NCBI RefSeq assembly: GCF_011290505.1
Contig: NZ_JAANPV010000002.1
Coordinates: 124,001 to 188,000, forward strand
Origin: Paenalcaligenes suwonensis
GTDB taxonomy: Bacteria > Pseudomonadota > Gammaproteobacteria > Burkholderiales > Burkholderiaceae_B
DNA length: 64,000 bases
Direction of reading: 5' to 3'
Shown: positions 62,853 to 64,000 of the stretch, one piece after another
Layout: each line of letters opens with the position of its first letter
Numbering within the stretch: the stretch's first letter is position 1
Program-made: the position numbers and the translations under genes
Notes under the pieces: generated by a model
The model's input: only the letters and a program-made list of their open reading frames with translations
Database searches by the model: none
What the model was told of the DNA's origin: nothing

Positions 62853-63472
62853 TGAGCCTCACCAGCAACCTCAACCTTGCGCTACTGCATCGCCTCACAA
62901 AACCGGTGCTGTGGTTGCTGTGCCTAGCCCCTGCCGCATGGTTGATCTATGGCGTATTCACCAATGCTCTAGGCCCTAACCCGGCAGAAACGTTAATTCG
63001 TAGCACGGGCGACTGGTCGCTACGCATGCTGTGCCTTGCACTAGCCATTACGCCATTACGGCAACTCTTCAACCTGTATGCGCTGGCAAAAATTCGCAGA
63101 CTGATAGGCCTATTTGCCTTCTTTTATGTGGTGTTACATGCGGTGTGCTATGCCTGGTTCGACATGTACTGGCAATGGCGTGATATCTGGCACGACGTAC
63201 TGCAACGCCCCTTTATATTGGTAGGTATGCTGACCTTTGCTCTGTTGCTACTGATGGCTATCACCTCGCCAAAACGCGTACTTAAAGCCATGGGTGCTAA
63301 AAATTGGCAACGACTACATCGCTGCATACACCTAGCAGCATGGTTAGCGCTTTTGCACTTCTACTGGATGCGATTGGGTAAAAACAACCTGAACGAAGTG
63401 TTTATTTACGTGACTATAGTCGTGGCTTTACAGAGTTGGAGAGTGTATAAATCAAAGATTAAAACGCATTAA
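62852..63472 (+). CDS. msrQ: Haem-binding membrane subunit MsrQ
   Basis: A 206-residue inner-membrane protein with about six helices (ferric-reductase-like family) that passes electrons from the quinone pool or flavin to MsrP. Conserved histidines occur in [14 protein letters not shown] (about 89-102), [20 protein letters not shown] (about 150-169). [12 protein letters not shown] is typical of YedZ. Its ATG overlaps the msrP stop, so the two are coupled. Its 3' end overlaps the photolyase gene by 21 bases on the opposite strand. Confidence 0.93.
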   Translation: MSLTSNLNLALLHRLTKPVLWLLCLAPAAWLIYGVFTNALGPNPAETLIRSTGDWSLRMLCLALAITPLRQLFNLYALAKIRRLIGLFAFFYVVLHAVCYAWFDMYWQWRDIWHDVLQRPFILVGMLTFALLLLMAITSPKRVLKAMGAKNWQRLHRCIHLAAWLALLHFYWMRLGKNNLNEVFIYVTIVVALQSWRVYKSKIKTH

Positions 63473-64000
63473 CGTGCGTTGGCGTGCAACAGCATGATCC
63501 ACGATAGGATGAGGATAATCTCTTCCCAGTTGCACTCCGCAATCTTGTAGCTCAAAAGATGTCATCCCTGCGGGAAAATGAATGTGCTTATTGCAAACCT
63601 TTGTTAGTTCTGGCACATAACGCCGTATAAATTTCCCATCTGGGTCAAAACGCTGTGACTGAGTAATAGGATTAAAAATACGAAACCAAGGCTGAGCATC
63701 GCATCCTGTTGACGCTGACCATTGCCAACCACCGTTATTTGCTGCCAAATCATAGTCATTCAAATGCGCAGCAAAGTACTGCTCACCTTTACGCCAATCG
63801 ATACCGAGATCTTTGGTTAAAAAACTGGCAACAATCATACGTAACCGATTATGCATATATCCAGTCTGATGCAACTGCCGCATGGCAGCATCCACTAATG
63901 GATACCCTGTACGCCCCTCACACCAAGCTTGCCATAAATCAGGTGCATCATCCCACTGTATATCATCGTATGCTGGCCTAAACGAATGTGTCACCACATG
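63452..64000 (-). CDS. phr: Deoxyribodipyrimidine photolyase, C-terminal part (partial)
   Basis: The last 183 or so codons of a photolyase; the start lies beyond the right edge. The FAD-binding C-terminal half is clear: [73 protein letters not shown] and [12 protein letters not shown]. These match class I cyclobutane pyrimidine dimer photolyases, which use light to split thymine dimers; the WQW and Asn-Asp run is typical. It converges on msrQ with a 21-base overlap and no terminator between them. Confidence 0.93.
   Translation of the reverse strand, partial: HVVTHSFRPAYDDIQWDDAPDLWQAWCEGRTGYPLVDAAMRQLHQTGYMHNRLRMIVASFLTKDLGIDWRKGEQYFAAHLNDYDLAANNGGWQWSASTGCDAQPWFRIFNPITQSQRFDPDGKFIRRYVPELTKVCNKHIHFPAGMTSFELQDCGVQLGRDYPHPIVDHAVARQRTLMRFNL

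Noticed and set aside
1-64000. CRISPR array, insertion sequence, integrase or prophage genes
   Set aside because: No regularly spaced repeats, transposase, integrase or phage structural genes were recognised on either strand.

Overview
The window looks like chromosomal DNA of a member of the Burkholderiales, most likely Alcaligenaceae with a lower GC content than Bordetella. This rests on family resemblance and gene order: rplM-rpsI beside erpA, argC, anmK, an M23 peptidase and tyrS, pmbA next to a DUF615 gene, Burkholderiales-type nrdAB-ferredoxin, and a FecIR iron locus. The genus cannot be fixed by eye. No insertion sequence, prophage, CRISPR array or rRNA operon was seen; there is one tRNA gene (Ser-GGA). 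About 55 protein genes are supported, densely packed on both strands.

Layout. 1-7.8 kb: the 3' end of an unrecognised gene, serA, a di-haem peroxidase, tyrB, an LtaS-like membrane transferase and an amidase. 7.9-12.5 kb: a tightly overlapped ytcA-mdtN-mdtO-mdtP-like tripartite efflux operon. 12.6-17.3 kb: a CPA1 antiporter, a GNAT acetyltransferase, a His-tailed glycine-zipper protein and an AdeRS-like two-component pair. 17.3-21.6 kb: class Ia ribonucleotide reductase (nrdA, nrdB, ferredoxin) behind paired NrdR boxes and a terminator-like hairpin. 21.6-28.5 kb: a phosphonopyruvate hydrolase, aminotransferase and ABC transporter operon with a divergent LysR regulator, read as L-phosphonoalanine uptake and catabolism. 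28.5-34.1 kb: a DUF2061 protein, an MFS transporter, tRNA-Ser, ribD, nrdR, glyA and a YbhB-like protein; the glyA leader has two interleaved helices. 34.1-45.5 kb: conserved housekeeping block (tyrS, M23 peptidase, anmK, erpA, argC, rpsI, rplM, a TakP-like binding protein, pmbA, darP, an esterase). 45.5-57.7 kb: iron locus (outer-membrane factor, MacB, MacA, YncE-like lipoprotein, TonB siderophore receptor, FecR, FecI) with a MocR/EamA pair in the middle. 57.9-64 kb: cynR-like/cynT, hprRS-like regulators divergent from msrPQ, and the 3' end of a photolyase gene.

Functional links. NrdR, encoded at 31.5-32.0 kb, should bind the paired boxes upstream of nrdA. Fur-like sites precede both fecI and the TonB receptor, fitting a Fur to FecI to receptor and exporter cascade. 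The HprR-type palindrome between hprR and msrP ties methionine-sulfoxide repair to an oxidant-sensing two-component system. The PPH operon carries uptake, transamination, C-P bond hydrolysis and regulation in one unit.

The most interesting items are the PPH (phosphonoalanine) operon with the diagnostic Thr118, the interleaved-helix leader of glyA, the terminator-like hairpin and short reading frame in the nrdA leader, a 43-nt DnaA-box-like element present twice without gaps, and the receptor/YncE/MacAB/OMF iron locus. All functional statements come from reading the sequence and from remembered family features; no database search was run.
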